From Taeniopygia guttata (Eukaryota > Chordata > Aves > Passeriformes > Estrildidae), in the NCBI RefSeq assembly GCF_048771995.1, contig NC_133030.1, positions 42,160,001 through 42,224,000 on the forward strand: a DNA stretch of 64,000 nucleotides, given 5' to 3'. The first letter of the stretch is position 1. Every line of letters begins with the position of its first letter. A program made the position numbers and the translations under genes. Below are positions 12,301 to 23,400 of the stretch, piece by piece. The notes under the pieces are model-generated. The model saw only the letters and a program-made list of their open reading frames with translations, searched no databases and had not been told where the DNA came from.

Positions 12301-15300
12301 CAAATTTTATCTCTACCCACTCACTGAACAGCTCTTCAACACCAGAGTAGAATCAGCTTTTACTGCTAGCAGGACAATAAATAATACTGATAAGATGGTG
12401 CACATCAGCTACCAATCACTTCTTAAATTTCTTTATGAGAATGCACTATATAAGAGCCCAACAGATAAATTATGATTAGGATGAAATTTTTTTGTTTTCT
12501 TAGAAAAGATCGGTTACTGTAAGAAACCCCTGAAGTCCCAGCACTGTTCTTTAACAGACTGGCTGTATACAACCCCCAGTACTCCCCTCTCCTACCACAA
12601 GTTTTGACTGCTTATGCCACACACGTTACTGGCATGCATGGAGACAGGCAGGTAGGACAGACAACAGTAGCTGTAGGAAAAAAATTCACAGCACACAGTT
12701 CAGTGAGAGGTTTTTTTAATGGCGCTTAAGTTACAGCAACTTGAGTTGAGAGCTGAAGTTTGTAAGAAGAGATGAGAAAGATGAAAAGACCAGTGAACAG
12801 AAGAACAGAACTAGAAGAATAAATTTGCTAGACTGGAAAGGAGAGCTGCCAAGAGACAGTAAGAAACTAGAAACCTTAAAGCTGCCAGATGCAACGGGAT
12901 GGAGAGCAGACATTTTGCAAGAGGTTAACATTATCAGGAACTGGCAGGGGAAAACTCAAGCTGCTCTCCTTTAAGTTTACTAAGGCCAAGGCAGCTCCCT
13001 TCACACTCATCATCAGATCCTCAGAAACCCCTTGCTTCTCCTGCAGCCAAGGCTCACCAGAGCAATCTGGATCAGCAGCAAAGAGAAAAATAATTGAGAT
13101 TTAGAGATCATTAGCTAAACTGATACCTACATTCCTGATACCTACAGTCCTCATGTCTTCAAGAGGTCATCTGTTTCCTGGGAAATTAGGAGAGCTCTTA
13201 ATTTGCAAAGTCAGTGGAAAAGCAGGATGGTTGAACTGAATACCAAAAGGTTTTCCCACAGGAATTCCTGAAAAAATGAGTCCTAACACTCTTAAGAAAG
13301 TTTGGGAAGAGAAGGATTACAGAAGGAGCATACAGTTAAAGATTAGCACACAGAAGAGCCCTAAAGGGAAAATCAGTGAGACCAGGCTGTTCAGCTGAGA
13401 TCAGCATATTGTGGAAGAGTAAATGTGCCTGGAAGCAGAGCACTGGTCAGGAAGACAGGACAATACTGCTTGGAAGAGGGCAAAAAGCCCATCAGGCAAA
13501 TATCCACAGCTCCAAGAAGCACCCTAAGAACTCCTCCACTCTGATAAGGTGAACCTTCAACATAGGCTCTCTTTCTCACTTCCTCTTCCTCATTTCTGTG
13601 GTTATGGATTGAGAAATCCCGGTTGCTTGGACCCCTCAGATCCAACTGCTCTAGGTTTCCTCTACCAACAGTTTGTCTCTTTCAATACTCCACAAACATC
13701 CTCCTTGGCTGCTGCCGTAAGTCCTGATTACTTACTTGATGAGACTGGGAGAAAGACCCTAATCTTTAAAGAGAAACATGGAAATTAAACAGACTTGGTA
13801 AGTTCCCCCACTCCCATGCTGACCTTACAGAGGAAACAAGGTACTTCCTTGTGACGTGGTTACTTCTTTCCAAGTACCTTAACCAAGTCCTGCAGATGAT
13901 CAAGCTTCACAGTGTCATGTCCCTTACTTTAATATCTCCTTGACTTCCAGCACAGACATGGGAGGTCTGGAGATACTCCAGGTGGAAACTGGGGCACCTG
14001 GGTCCAAAAAGAAAACCTCCAGAAGAGGATCCAGTTGCTCAGTTGATTAACTCTATATTTTGGCAGCTCAGTGCCCGCCAGGTCATTAAGGTAGAAACTG
14101 CATTTAGAACTACTTCTCAACTTTAAAACAAACATGCAACAAGGGAGTCAGGGAACAAACATTTTGTACAATCAAAACAGCTGTAAGGGGCTCAGTCTCG
14201 GCAAGAAACCTCTGCTCAAAAGCACCGAACTAAGAGTCTAGACACAACTAAAGAAAGAAACATTTCCCACTTCAGTGTGTGATCACATGGAAGCTCTGAA
14301 AAGGTCTACAGGACTGTCTGGAGACTTCTCAAATACCCAGGTGTTGGAAAGTAAATAGCAGGAGTGACTCCCAGATGAGTCACTCGTGTCTGCATGTCTC
14401 AAAGTGTTAGGGAGCATTTGGAAGTCCTACTTTTGGAGTAAAATAAAAACATAATCCTGAGCATGTGGGGTCACTATTTTATCTGTAAAATACCACAGAA
14501 GAGGTGTTACAAGGCAGATCCCTCCCAATCCCAGCAAATACAGCCTTCTCTTTCTGTAAAGTTCTCTTCAACTTGCAAATTGTTTACATCTTGTATATGG
14601 AGCAGAAATAGCAAAACAGCAGCTGCCTTTCAACTGATTTGAGGAATGCTGCTAGTGAATGCTCTGTGAAACACTCTGGGATCTTTTAGGGTAAGACCTA
14701 AGAAAAACTGGGCTCAAGGAGCAGAACTCTGACAGTAACCATGAAAGTAGCATCTACAAACTTGCATGCACTCACACCACCACTGATGAGACTAGAGCCC
14801 ACACGTTGGCCACTTTCAGCATGTCTGTCCTGAAGCTGAGCTTGGGCAGTACACGCGTCACACTCACAGGAAACAAGCCTCAGCACTCGTTAGGCAACCA
14901 TCCATGTAGCACAAGTGAGAAGCTGACGTCCTGCTCATTTTCCCTTCCCTCTATTGACCACTTGAAGAGCAGTTGTGGGTGCAAATCAAGGACACATTCC
15001 CTACACACACACAATCCAGCCCCATTAAATAGCTGTCAGCCTATTGCAGGATAGCTGCCAAGAACACATTGTGCATAGATCACATACTAACACATTGGGA
15101 AGAAATGGCCCACTGGGGTGAAAGAGAGGTCCTGGAGATGATGGCACCCAGCTCTGTCCTGGCTCAACTGCAAGATGGGGAGAAGCACAAAACTGACAAA
15201 AGAAGTGCAATTTGCTCATTGGTACTACTACCACTCATTGCAACTGTGGTGACCTCTGCAGGAGAAATGCCCAATCCCCCTTTCAGAGGAAACCCAGGTG

Positions 15301-18300
15301 CTCTACACAACAACCACAGTCAATTACTTTAAATGCAACAAACAGAGCAGATGTTCTGCAGTGAGACTGGCCACAACTTCGTGAAGATCAGCTTTAAAAG
15401 TCAAAAAGTGGTCTGTGGATCACACTCAGGATCACTTTGCTCGTATTTCTAAACCACATAGATACACAAACGTGATCAGAAGCTAGAAACAGCCAGCACA
15501 CCTTTCATTTCACTTACCCACAGGAAGCTTGCTCTCAAAGCAGGCCTCGAACATATCATAGTCTTCAGTGGTGAAGGCAAACTTGCCCTTGGTGGCATCC
15601 TCCTTGGCATACAGGATATGCCCAGCCGAGTCAGTTATCTGTAAGAGGGACAATGAAGGTAAGAAACACAGTACTTTGCTGCCGTGAGCTCATGCTGCCT
15701 CATGCTCTTGCTCTCAGCAAGAGTAATCCTAGCCTCCCCTTTGGATCTGCTGCTTTCTCCTTTCAACAGTTTTCCTCCTTCTTTGTGACTACATCAATTC
15801 CTCCCCTCCTCATCTACACACCAGACGCTGACAAAGTCAGAGTTACTAAAAAGTAATTACTGACTCTTAAATCCAAAAACCACCAATCAACCAAAAAACA
15901 ACACCCTAGCCCCCCACAAAAAAAAAAAACCCACCAAAAATCTATTGACCAAAGAATAAAAAAAACAATCCCAAACTGAAACCCACTGATTTCTCTTCCT
16001 CTTATGAATTCCAAATACAGACTACATGTAAGGACTATAGCTGAACCAAGCTGTTATTAATTGCCTTTATTTTGCAAGCAAAATTCATGAATTCCCATAG
16101 CAACAGAAATAGGGAGAAGACTTATGGGACAAGAGTCACATTCCCCAGAAGATGAAATGGAGAAGGGTACATCTATTCCTCTAGAAACGAACCATGAGTG
16201 TGGCCCTGAGTTATACAAGGTTTGGGCGCCAAGATCCATAAAAGTGGCCACTTCAGAGGACAATTCAGACTACACAGACAGAATAATGACTGCTTTGCAC
16301 TAAGTCTATAAAACTACTAAAAATAGGCAAAAACTGTGGAAGATCTACAAAAAGGCTTCAACAAAGAGTATAAAAAGAAAGGACACGCATTTCATGACGC
16401 AAACTTGACAATAATTGTGCTCAATTAAAGGCTCCATCCAGCTGAAACACTCTGACCAGAGAGAGGGGTGAAAAAAACGGAAGGTGTTACAACACTGCAT
16501 GAAAACGAACACCGTGTATTCCATTGGAATGCTTCCCATTTTCCCTCAACGCTAATTTTTAAGAGGTGTGTCTGAAACAGCATGGATACTGAAGTTGCTA
16601 GGGGTCTTTGAAAGACTTAAAGAAAGTAAAAAGTTTGGGAATAATTTTAATTGTAAGACCAAAATACACAAAATAATTTGTGGCATGGAAATGGTAAGTC
16701 AGGCATTCTACTTTATTCCAGCCTTTTTCTCTGTACAAAGGCCATGCAAAAGGGCTATGTACCCAGAACTACTCTACAGAAACACTCTTTATTCTTATTA
16801 GAGCATCTAATTAACTCTCTGGCATTGGATTTTAAACGTGTGGACCTACTCATGGATGAGAGTTGCTGCATTAGGCAGGAAAAACAATCAACTATATAAA
16901 CTCTCACACTTTATGGTATAAACCATAGCAGGCAAGGCTTTAGGAACAAGCTTCCTCTATAGACACGTTATCCCACAATGGCCTGTTAGGGGATTTGCTG
17001 TAGCTGCCACTGCATCATATGCTGTCAAGTGTCTGAGAACAATGAGGAACACTCTTCCCCTTGCAACAGCTCAGAGCTGTACCTGTTTTCAAGTGGCAAG
17101 CAGATGAAAGCACACCTGCACAGTCAGCTGCAGGCAGCTGCGCTGCCATTCCCTTGTCACAAGCCACCAGCCACCTCCTGTCTGAAGCCACCAGGCACTG
17201 GGAAGCACTGGGCCCAAGTGAGCAGGCCCATCTGCAGTAGAGGACTGTGTATGTTTGACGATGCCAACACAATGTAAAAGCCTGTGATTTGGCCACGATA
17301 CGGCATGTGCTGTTTTAGAGGAGGGGTCATGATTAACCAGGATGCCTCATCAGCATGACATACATTCTGCACGCCAGGCTCTCCATCACAAAAAGTAGTC
17401 AGAACAACATAGCTTTCAGATACCCCTACTATTTTCCTATGCCTTTGTAGGCACCAGAGCTAATCTTTATACAGCTTGATCCATTTTTGCCCTTTGCAGC
17501 TCACAAACGGCATTCTGGACAGTAAAAGCTTTGCTATCCGCTTTCATCAAAACTGAATAGCATTACCCAAATCAGCCAAATACACTGCCCATTCAGCCGG
17601 GTGTGCGGGGGCGGGACAAGCTGCTAATAGCCCAGCCAGAACGCTTGTGGGGGAGTCGACCTGAAAGGAATTTTTCATGCTATTCTAACGTTATTTACGG
17701 TAAGGCAATCCCCTACAGACAGGGCATTGTTTGCCCTCGACAAACAGCCCGGTACTGTCGGGCTCGACAATGGGGCAGAGGCACGTGGCTGCCAAACGGA
17801 GCTCAGGCACCCCCACCCCGCAGCAGCCAGCTGGCAGTGCCCGCGGATTCCTCCAGAACAGAGGGTGCCACTGTTAGCGCCGGGCTGTCACACACACAGC
17901 TCAGCTCACCGGCAGCAACCCAACTGAGCCTGGACAGAATTAACTACCAACCTTCTCCCTCTTCTGTTCGCTGGCCCAATCCAGGGGGCCAAAGCAGACC
18001 ATCCAGTGCAGAACAGAGTACCTGCAGACATCATGTCCTGAACTACCTTTCCTACACAGACCACAGAGAAAGCAGGCACCTGTCAGAGGTTTCAGCACTT
18101 ATAACAAGCCCAGCACATTGGGAGGACACAGCATACCTGAACAGTAAGAAGGAAAGCGAGAATTTGCATACATTATTTTTTCACCTTTGTAGCTTTTCAA
18201 ACTATACATGACTTTTAAAAATTAATTCCTTTTATGGCTTGAACAAAAAAGAACTTCTGTAAGCAGTACCACCCAGATACCAGCTTCATAAGCAAAGCCA

Positions 18301-19900
18301 ACCAAGACTTAAACATAGAATTCACAGGTTCACCATCACCTCCCTAGATAAGTCCTGTGTCATAAAAGCGAGTTTTGGAAGAGACCCTGGGGCCAACTGA
18401 CCTAAGAGCAGGACACGTGAGAACCAGGAGGCTTGGTTACCAAGCAGTTAAGAGACATGGGAACATAGCACTCCATCTGAAATACATGTGCCTTACCAGG
18501 CAAATACTACATCCACATTTTAAAGCCTTATTGCTGCTTGGCTCTGCATATACACAGACAAGTTTCCTCTAACAAATGAAGCAAGAACAGAACCACATGA
18601 TTTTTAAACAGTATGACTCCAGAAGAAGCCTTCCCTAGCCATAACCAGCTACAGCTGTCAATAGTGCCAGGGCCTTCAGGCATTGGTAGGCAGATGCTGG
18701 AAAAGCAATCTGATTTCAGGATGTCTAAAATACCCAAGAACACCAAGTTCAGAAACTCCTGAGCAGACCATTCTGTCTCTGTTTGTGTGCTTATTATTGA
18801 AACCTTTGGGAATGTAGACAGAAATAAAAAAGGTGCCAGAAAGCTTGTTATGAACTGACTATGTAGCAACAGACCTTATTCAGCTAGGATGGAATTTTGA
18901 AGAAAGCCTAGGAAATGCAGATTGTGGGCAGAATTTAAGTGAAGCTGTTGAAGTTTTACAACTGTGTGTCACACAGGTGTATTAGTCATGAGTATTCTGC
19001 AAATCCTGTACTTCCTGAAGATCCTTCAGGATCATTTTCTTCCCTGCAGCAAATATCTGCCTACCTAAAACCCATGCAAGCCACGACACAGCAAGATGAG
19101 AATAGCCATGTTGGGTACCAGAACCTGCTACAGCAAAATTTTCTCAGCCCCCATTCCACTGTGCCAGGATCCGGTTGTGCCAGGCCCTAAGCACGGAGGG
19201 AGCCCTCGGAAAGCCACGTCACCATAACACTTTCCTGCTCACACGGTGTCAGCAGCCTTGGTACAGCTTTATCGGAGCGGCCCATCTCGCCAGGCGCCGG
19301 ATAATCCGCATCGTGTGCGGATTAAATGGCAGACTGCGGGACGGGCGGCTGCAACTCGATCTTTGGGGAGAAAAAGCTCCTATTTGGCTCAAGCTGAAGC
19401 GCCGCCCGGGTCCCTGGCTGCCCAGCACCCGGAGCTCCTGGGCGGGCTGGCGGCCGCTCGCACAGGGCGAGTCCCGCGGCGCGGTGCGGCGCAGGCCGAG
19501 CCCGGCGGCTGTCGGCTCACGCGTGGGCCGGTGCCACGCGTGGAACACGTCACCCCTTCCTTCCTTCCTTCCTTCCTTCCTTCCTCTCCCGCCCCGCACA
19601 GCCGGCGAGGGGAGGCGGGGCCGCGCCGCCCGCCCCGGCCACCCCCGCCCCCCCGGCCGGCCGGGGCCGCACCTTGAGGTTGGCGGAGGGTCCGGCGGAG
19701 GAGCCCGGCGGGGCGCTGATCTCGTACTCGCCCGTGACCAGCGTGTCGCGGTGGATCTCCTCCCGCAGGCACTTCCGCGCCTTGCCCGGCAGCTGGAAGG
19801 AGATGGGCCGCGCCGGGCTCACCAGCAGGAGCAGCAGGAGCAGCGGCGGGAGCGGGGCCCGCCCGAGGCGGGGGCGGCCGGGCAGCGGCGGCAGCGGCAT
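6265..19900 (-). CDS. TMED10: TMED10 (p24 delta / Tmp21), five coding exons, complete
   Basis: This is a p24-family cargo receptor cycling between ER and Golgi in COPII and COPI vesicles; family work also links TMED10 to GPI-anchored protein export and gamma-secretase. The exons, in transcript order, are 19900-19673, 15638-15518, 11184-11111, 6947-6821 and 6386-6265, with consensus GT/AG borders. They join in frame to 223 residues (human 219). The order is signal peptide (1 to about 32, leucine-rich), GOLD domain with Cys44 and Cys109, coiled-coil stalk (about 142-183), a membrane segment (about 190-212), and a cytosolic tail with Phe215-Phe216 (COPII) and Lys219-Lys220 (COPI). The start at 19900 sits in a strong Kozak context (GCCGCCATGC). 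It lies head to head with FOS about 23 kb away. I see no defect; the identification is near certain from the conserved tail [13 protein letters not shown]. Confidence 0.97.
6387..6820 (-). other. TMED10: TMED10 intron 4
   Basis: A 434-base intron with GT donor at 6820-6819 and AG acceptor at 6388-6387. I see no repeat or embedded RNA gene in it. Confidence 0.9.
6821..6947 (-). CDS. TMED10: TMED10 exon 4 (residues 142-183)
   Basis: It encodes the coiled-coil stalk from [14 protein letters not shown] to [11 protein letters not shown], which drives assembly with other p24 subfamilies. It is 127 bases, ends one base into codon 184, and has a TCTAG acceptor and GTGAGA donor. Confidence 0.95.
8655..8830 (-). 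mobile_element. CR1 LINE 3' fragment
   Basis: Read on the minus strand, this carries the typical CR1 tail: a GTGTTTAAGGAAAGACTGGA-type segment, a 'ccatggtctagtt' segment and 'ttggactcgatctcagacgc'-like text leading to a degenerate ATTGATTCC end. It is truncated at its 5' end, as most CR1 copies are, and diverged. The inner boundary near 8830 is approximate. Confidence 0.75.
9837..9881. repeat. Short tandem repeat, 28-base period
   Basis: The 17-mer CTACAGTAAAGTAACTC occurs at 9837-9853 and again at 9865-9881, with another AGTAAAGTA between them. It is a small local duplication in TMED10 intron 3. Confidence 0.7.
10030..10183. repeat. Diverged tandem duplication, about 77-base unit
   Basis: Two neighbouring units share TGCTC...CTCTTCC.TGACCCCAAGCAC, a 'cat..agGA.GTGCTCC' segment and a 'CT/CAACTTAA' end, offset by 77 bases. 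Roughly three quarters of positions look identical by eye, suggesting an old duplication. No matching element family was recognised. Confidence 0.65.
11111..11184 (-). CDS. TMED10: TMED10 exon 3 (residues 117-141)
   Basis: It encodes [19 protein letters not shown] and then AKNYEE, the conserved end of the GOLD domain. It is 74 bases, with TTCCAG acceptor and GTATGT donor. Human has isoleucine where this copy has threonine in QLVTLDM. Confidence 0.95.
11185..15517 (-). other. TMED10: TMED10 intron 2
   Basis: A 4.33-kb intron. Apart from the AP-1-containing inverted repeat at 14362-14385 and a small ctgatacctaca direct repeat near 13120-13146, I see nothing distinctive. Confidence 0.9.
14362..14385. 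repeat. 9-bp perfect inverted repeat containing an AP-1 site
   Basis: GAGTGACTC at 14362-14370 and GAGTCACTC at 14377-14385 are perfect reverse complements around a 6-base loop. A consensus AP-1 site TGAGTCA lies at 14376-14382. It is in TMED10 intron 2; function unknown. Confidence 0.6.
15518..15638 (-). CDS. TMED10: TMED10 exon 2 (residues 77-117)
   Basis: It encodes the GOLD-domain core, starting [14 protein letters not shown] and ending [12 protein letters not shown], and includes Cys109. The exon is 121 bases, begins in phase 0 and ends one base into a glycine codon; the donor reads GTAAGT. The short LPV extension before GTG is absent from human TMED10 and present in the chicken protein as I remember it. 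Confidence 0.95.
15639..19672 (-). other. TMED10: TMED10 intron 1
   Basis: A 4.03-kb intron. Its right end is the flank of the CpG island and contains a CTTC microsatellite. A poly-A run lies just outside its left portion near 15918-15929 (in intron 1's neighbour, intron 1 acceptor side is at 15639). No embedded gene is recognised; a 202-codon plus-strand open frame at 17603-18211 has no recognisable family. Confidence 0.85.
19555..19586. repeat. (CTTC)n microsatellite
   Basis: About seven CTTC/TTCC units in a row inside the GC-rich 5' part of TMED10 intron 1. On the TMED10 sense strand it reads (GGAA)n, which can serve as a cluster of weak ETS half-sites. Confidence 0.85.
19673..19900 (-). 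CDS. TMED10: TMED10 exon 1 (residues 1-76)
   Basis: It encodes the signal peptide and the start of the GOLD domain, through RKCLREEIH (Cys44). The donor follows an AAG codon in phase 0 as CTCAAG|GTGCGG. Its proline/leucine-rich leader differs from the human leader but keeps the hydrophobic core; the mature protein should begin at ISFQLP. Confidence 0.95.
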
Positions 19901-20430
19901 GGCGGCGGCTCGGAGCGCGGCGGGCCGGGCCTGCCTCCGCCGCACGTGACCGCCGCCGCCGCCGCCGCGTCACGGGGGCGGGGCCGGGGCGGGGCGCCGG
20001 ACGGGCGCGGGCCGTGACCCTGCCGGGGGGTTTTTCCTTAGGAAACAAATGAGTTGTGAAGGTTGTCCAGCAATAACGGAGGGCAGCGGGTAATTATGGT
20101 TTCGCTCGTTAAAGAATTGGAAAACCAGAGCAAAAGCGAGCCGTGCTCCGAGGCACAGCAGCACTCTGAATCTGCGTGAGACTGCCTCGCGGCTGGGGAC
20201 CTGCACTGGGAGAGACACTTGCTGCTTATTGTATGGGGTTTTTCAGTTTTGAGGAGTAGCTTCTCTCTTCTTCACACAAGAAAATTCAGTTTTATCAGAT
20301 GTCTTGCTTCTTTGCATCCATGCCTTGCATTTAATAGGAGTACCCAAGTGTTTTTAACAGCAAATAAAATTATAATGATTTTTGAAGACAACATTACTTT
20401 TTTCTCTCCTTTTCCAGCATATACTCAGAC

Positions 20431-20467
20431 CTACTTTTTCTTTTTTCTTTTCTTTTTTTTTTTTTTT
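20431..20467. repeat. T-rich tract
   Basis: A pyrimidine tract of T-runs broken by single C, ending in about 17 T. No neighbouring retrotransposon body was recognised. Confidence 0.7.
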
Positions 20468-23400
20468 CTCTCTTGCTATATTTTACTCTTCAGGAAGATT
20501 GCATTGAGTAACCACTGACCAGCTTTGGGCTGCTGCTTCCCCTGGCACCACATCATCTCCATCCCCAGCCTCCTGGCCTGGCAGTGGAGCTGCCGGGAAG
20601 GGCACACACGGGTGGGAGCAGTGACTTGTTCTGTGGCATAACCTGCGAGCAGGGAGGAGGAAAATTGCCCAGGTGTGTGGCTATGATCACCATGGTTGCA
20701 GTCAGCTCCTGGGATCAGCTGCAAATATTTGGGTGTGCTAAGACGTAAGGAAAAGCAGGAAGAAAAAAAATTGATAGTAACATTGCGAGAGAGCAAAATA
20801 TCTTTTTTATTTCTGTTAGCTTGAGTAAAATAAATTACACCATTGTTCCACTTTTATTCCTTTAAACATCACCATCTGTGTTCTCTCTCTGGTCGAAGCC
20901 TGTCTTTAATGGCAAGCAATAACAAGGAGTTGGTACAAACTACAAGAGGCTTTAAGTGGCAAATTTCATGCTTGGATGTTCACCTGTGGAGCATTTTAAA
21001 GAACAATTCTGTGCTTTTGCCTGCTTGTGCTCATACCTACTGAGAAAATATGATTAAGCTCTCCTTTAGGAACAGACACTAAGCCCAAATGTGGAGGGAT
21101 AGAGTGACCTCATGCTTGGAGGGAAATAAAAAACTTTCACCAAAAAAATCACAAAAAAACCCCCGAAAGAACAAAAACCTCCCAGCACCAAACATTTGCC
21201 CTTACTTTAAGCTCCAGTTTATTGTTTGAAGTGGGATTTCAATACATTTTTAACTCTCTTATTAGTTCACAAACTGTCCCTTACTTGGACAATTAACTTA
21301 TTTGAAATGTAACCATAATAAATATTTTGCTCTTTTTGCAATATGTCAAAGTATATTTGCAAATTAAAACATTCTTTCCATTGCAGTGCTTAAGGCAGAA
21401 AGAGATATTATTTCACAAACTTCAAGAAACACAGATTGCTAGAATATGAAGATATGAAATGTTGTACCACAAAATTTCTGATAAAACTGGCACAGCACGA
21501 CAAATTTCTTCATGCAGAACATTCCTCAAACCAATGATAAGGATCTAGCCTTATATCATGTTTAAAACTTTAAATATAGCCTTATTTTCCAGAGGAAATG
21601 GCTCATTCATGTTAAAGTAGCCTTGTTTTCTAAAATCAGTGTGAACTCAACGATCAAAAAGCAAATATACGACTGACTACAATCCCTTTCTATTGTGGCC
21701 GTTTTGTCGTGGTACATTTTTAGATGAGTTACATTTATGACCAACAAATCTATCCCCTGCTTTCTGTTGTAGTCTACTCCTGTGGATGCATTATTCTAGA
21801 AACTGCCACACAGGCAAGTTCAGATCTAATTATAAAACCCCCTCAGAGATCCTTTAGTGCTTCAGTGTGTTATGAAATAAAATGGTACAGAGCTGCTATG
21901 AGTCTCATCACAATCCCCAGCTTCTTTTAAAAGCATTTAAACATGCAATGGGGCAATTTCCCTTGAGTGTGCAAAGTAACTTAGAGCAGAGGGAAAGCAT
22001 TTGAAGATCCTTTCAGCTCCAGGTTAGGAAATAACAGTCTTGCAGGGACATGCCTTAATATTTCCACATAGTGGAGGCTAACAAAATGAAATGCTTCCTG
22101 TAATTCAAAAACCCTGAACAGAGGTGAAGGAGAGATTGATAACTTGTTACACAACTTTCCAGCTGAAGCGATGACCTATTTTAGCTTAATCTGCTGTGTT
22201 AAGCATTGTGGGAGCTCAGCACTCAGCTGGAGGCAGATATTTGTTCTCACTACCACTAACCCATAGACAAATGGGTGTATCCCCAAAGTAAGCATTAATA
22301 TCAGCTGCCAATCATGACACACTGACAAAATTCAAACCATTTTGTTCGTGTGATAAAAGATAGCTTTTATCTTTCCAAATATCCCTAATGCAGTTTTATT
22401 GCTGTCTTGAAAATGATGAAGAGAACAATGAATTATTCAGCTTTCAGTTCTATTTTAGCAAAAGAGCAATGGAAACTTTTGGATGTCTCAGTTGAGACAG
22501 CAAAGGCCATTGAAGAAAATATGCCTTTTCCCACCAAATTTCTAATTTTTTCCAAACTGACAAAGTTCACAGAGTGTTAGCAGTAGTCAATTCCTGCTGC
22601 ACTGAAATGTATCTTTTATCTATGGTAAATGGCAGAAAGCAACACTAATTTGCTTTCTCCAGGAAACAATGTGTATGAATGTGTATGAATTACATAATTA
22701 GACCTGTTTTTTACAGCTTCTGCGTCAGCTGCTGTGGCATTTTTGCATTTTCTTGTTTTGGACAATAAAAAGTTGAAACAATGTTCCTCTTAAAAACTAT
22801 TCTAGACTTACTTTTATGTTCTAATGCTTTTGCATTGTGCCTTGCACCTGGCAATCCACTACAAGATACTGAGAAAATGCTATAAAAATTACATATTCTT
22901 TACAATGCTAATCAGTGCTTTTACTAACCATGCAAAATTATCCATCCACCACTTCTAGAAAGTGCAAGGCCACTCCTTTTAAGGGGCTATATTTGAACTC
23001 ATTGTTGGGACATAACTCCCCCAGTCACCATTGTGATCACCATCTAGATAGAGATGTTATTCAACCAACTAAAAATAAATCAGTGGCTAAACAGCCATAA
23101 AACAGCATTGCACTGCTTTGTCTCTCTTGTCCCAGAGATGACATGTACTGTGTGCCGGCCACATAACTGAAATATATAGCATTTGGGTAACAGGCATAGT
23201 ACAAAACAACTTTAGATATCAACAATCATTTAGAGTTGAATCCTTTGAAGAGACAAACTATTGTTACATTATATTTATGCGTATCTGCTTCCATTTCACC
23301 AAGTGACTAAAGTTATTCCTACAAAGTACTTCAAAATCCTGCACAGATGTTAATTGCTTCAAATCAAGTGTATAGGGCTCAATCAAAATTGAGTTCATTT

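Larger units (their letters stand above)
19380..20030 (-). promoter_or_regulatory. TMED10: CpG-island promoter of TMED10
   Basis: Very GC- and CpG-rich DNA surrounds exon 1, with GGGGCGGGG-type GC boxes near 19975-20000 and a CCG run. A palindromic E-box CACGTG (GTCACGTG on the minus strand) lies at 19943-19948, about 45 bases upstream of the start codon. There is no TATA box, which fits a housekeeping secretory gene. The start site is likely within about 100 bases upstream of 19900. Confidence 0.8.

Noticed and set aside
17603-18211. 202-codon plus-strand open frame in TMED10 intron 1
   Set aside because: About one frame of this length is expected by chance in six frames of 64 kb; no similarity or promoter recognised.
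18360-18420. CR1-tail-like text (TTTTGGAAGAGACCCTGGGG)
   Set aside because: Only one short block resembles CR1 and the neighbouring sequence does not continue the match.
22352-22371. 8-bp perfect inverted repeat GATAAAAG/CTTTTATC
   Set aside because: Stems this short are expected by chance in a window of this size.
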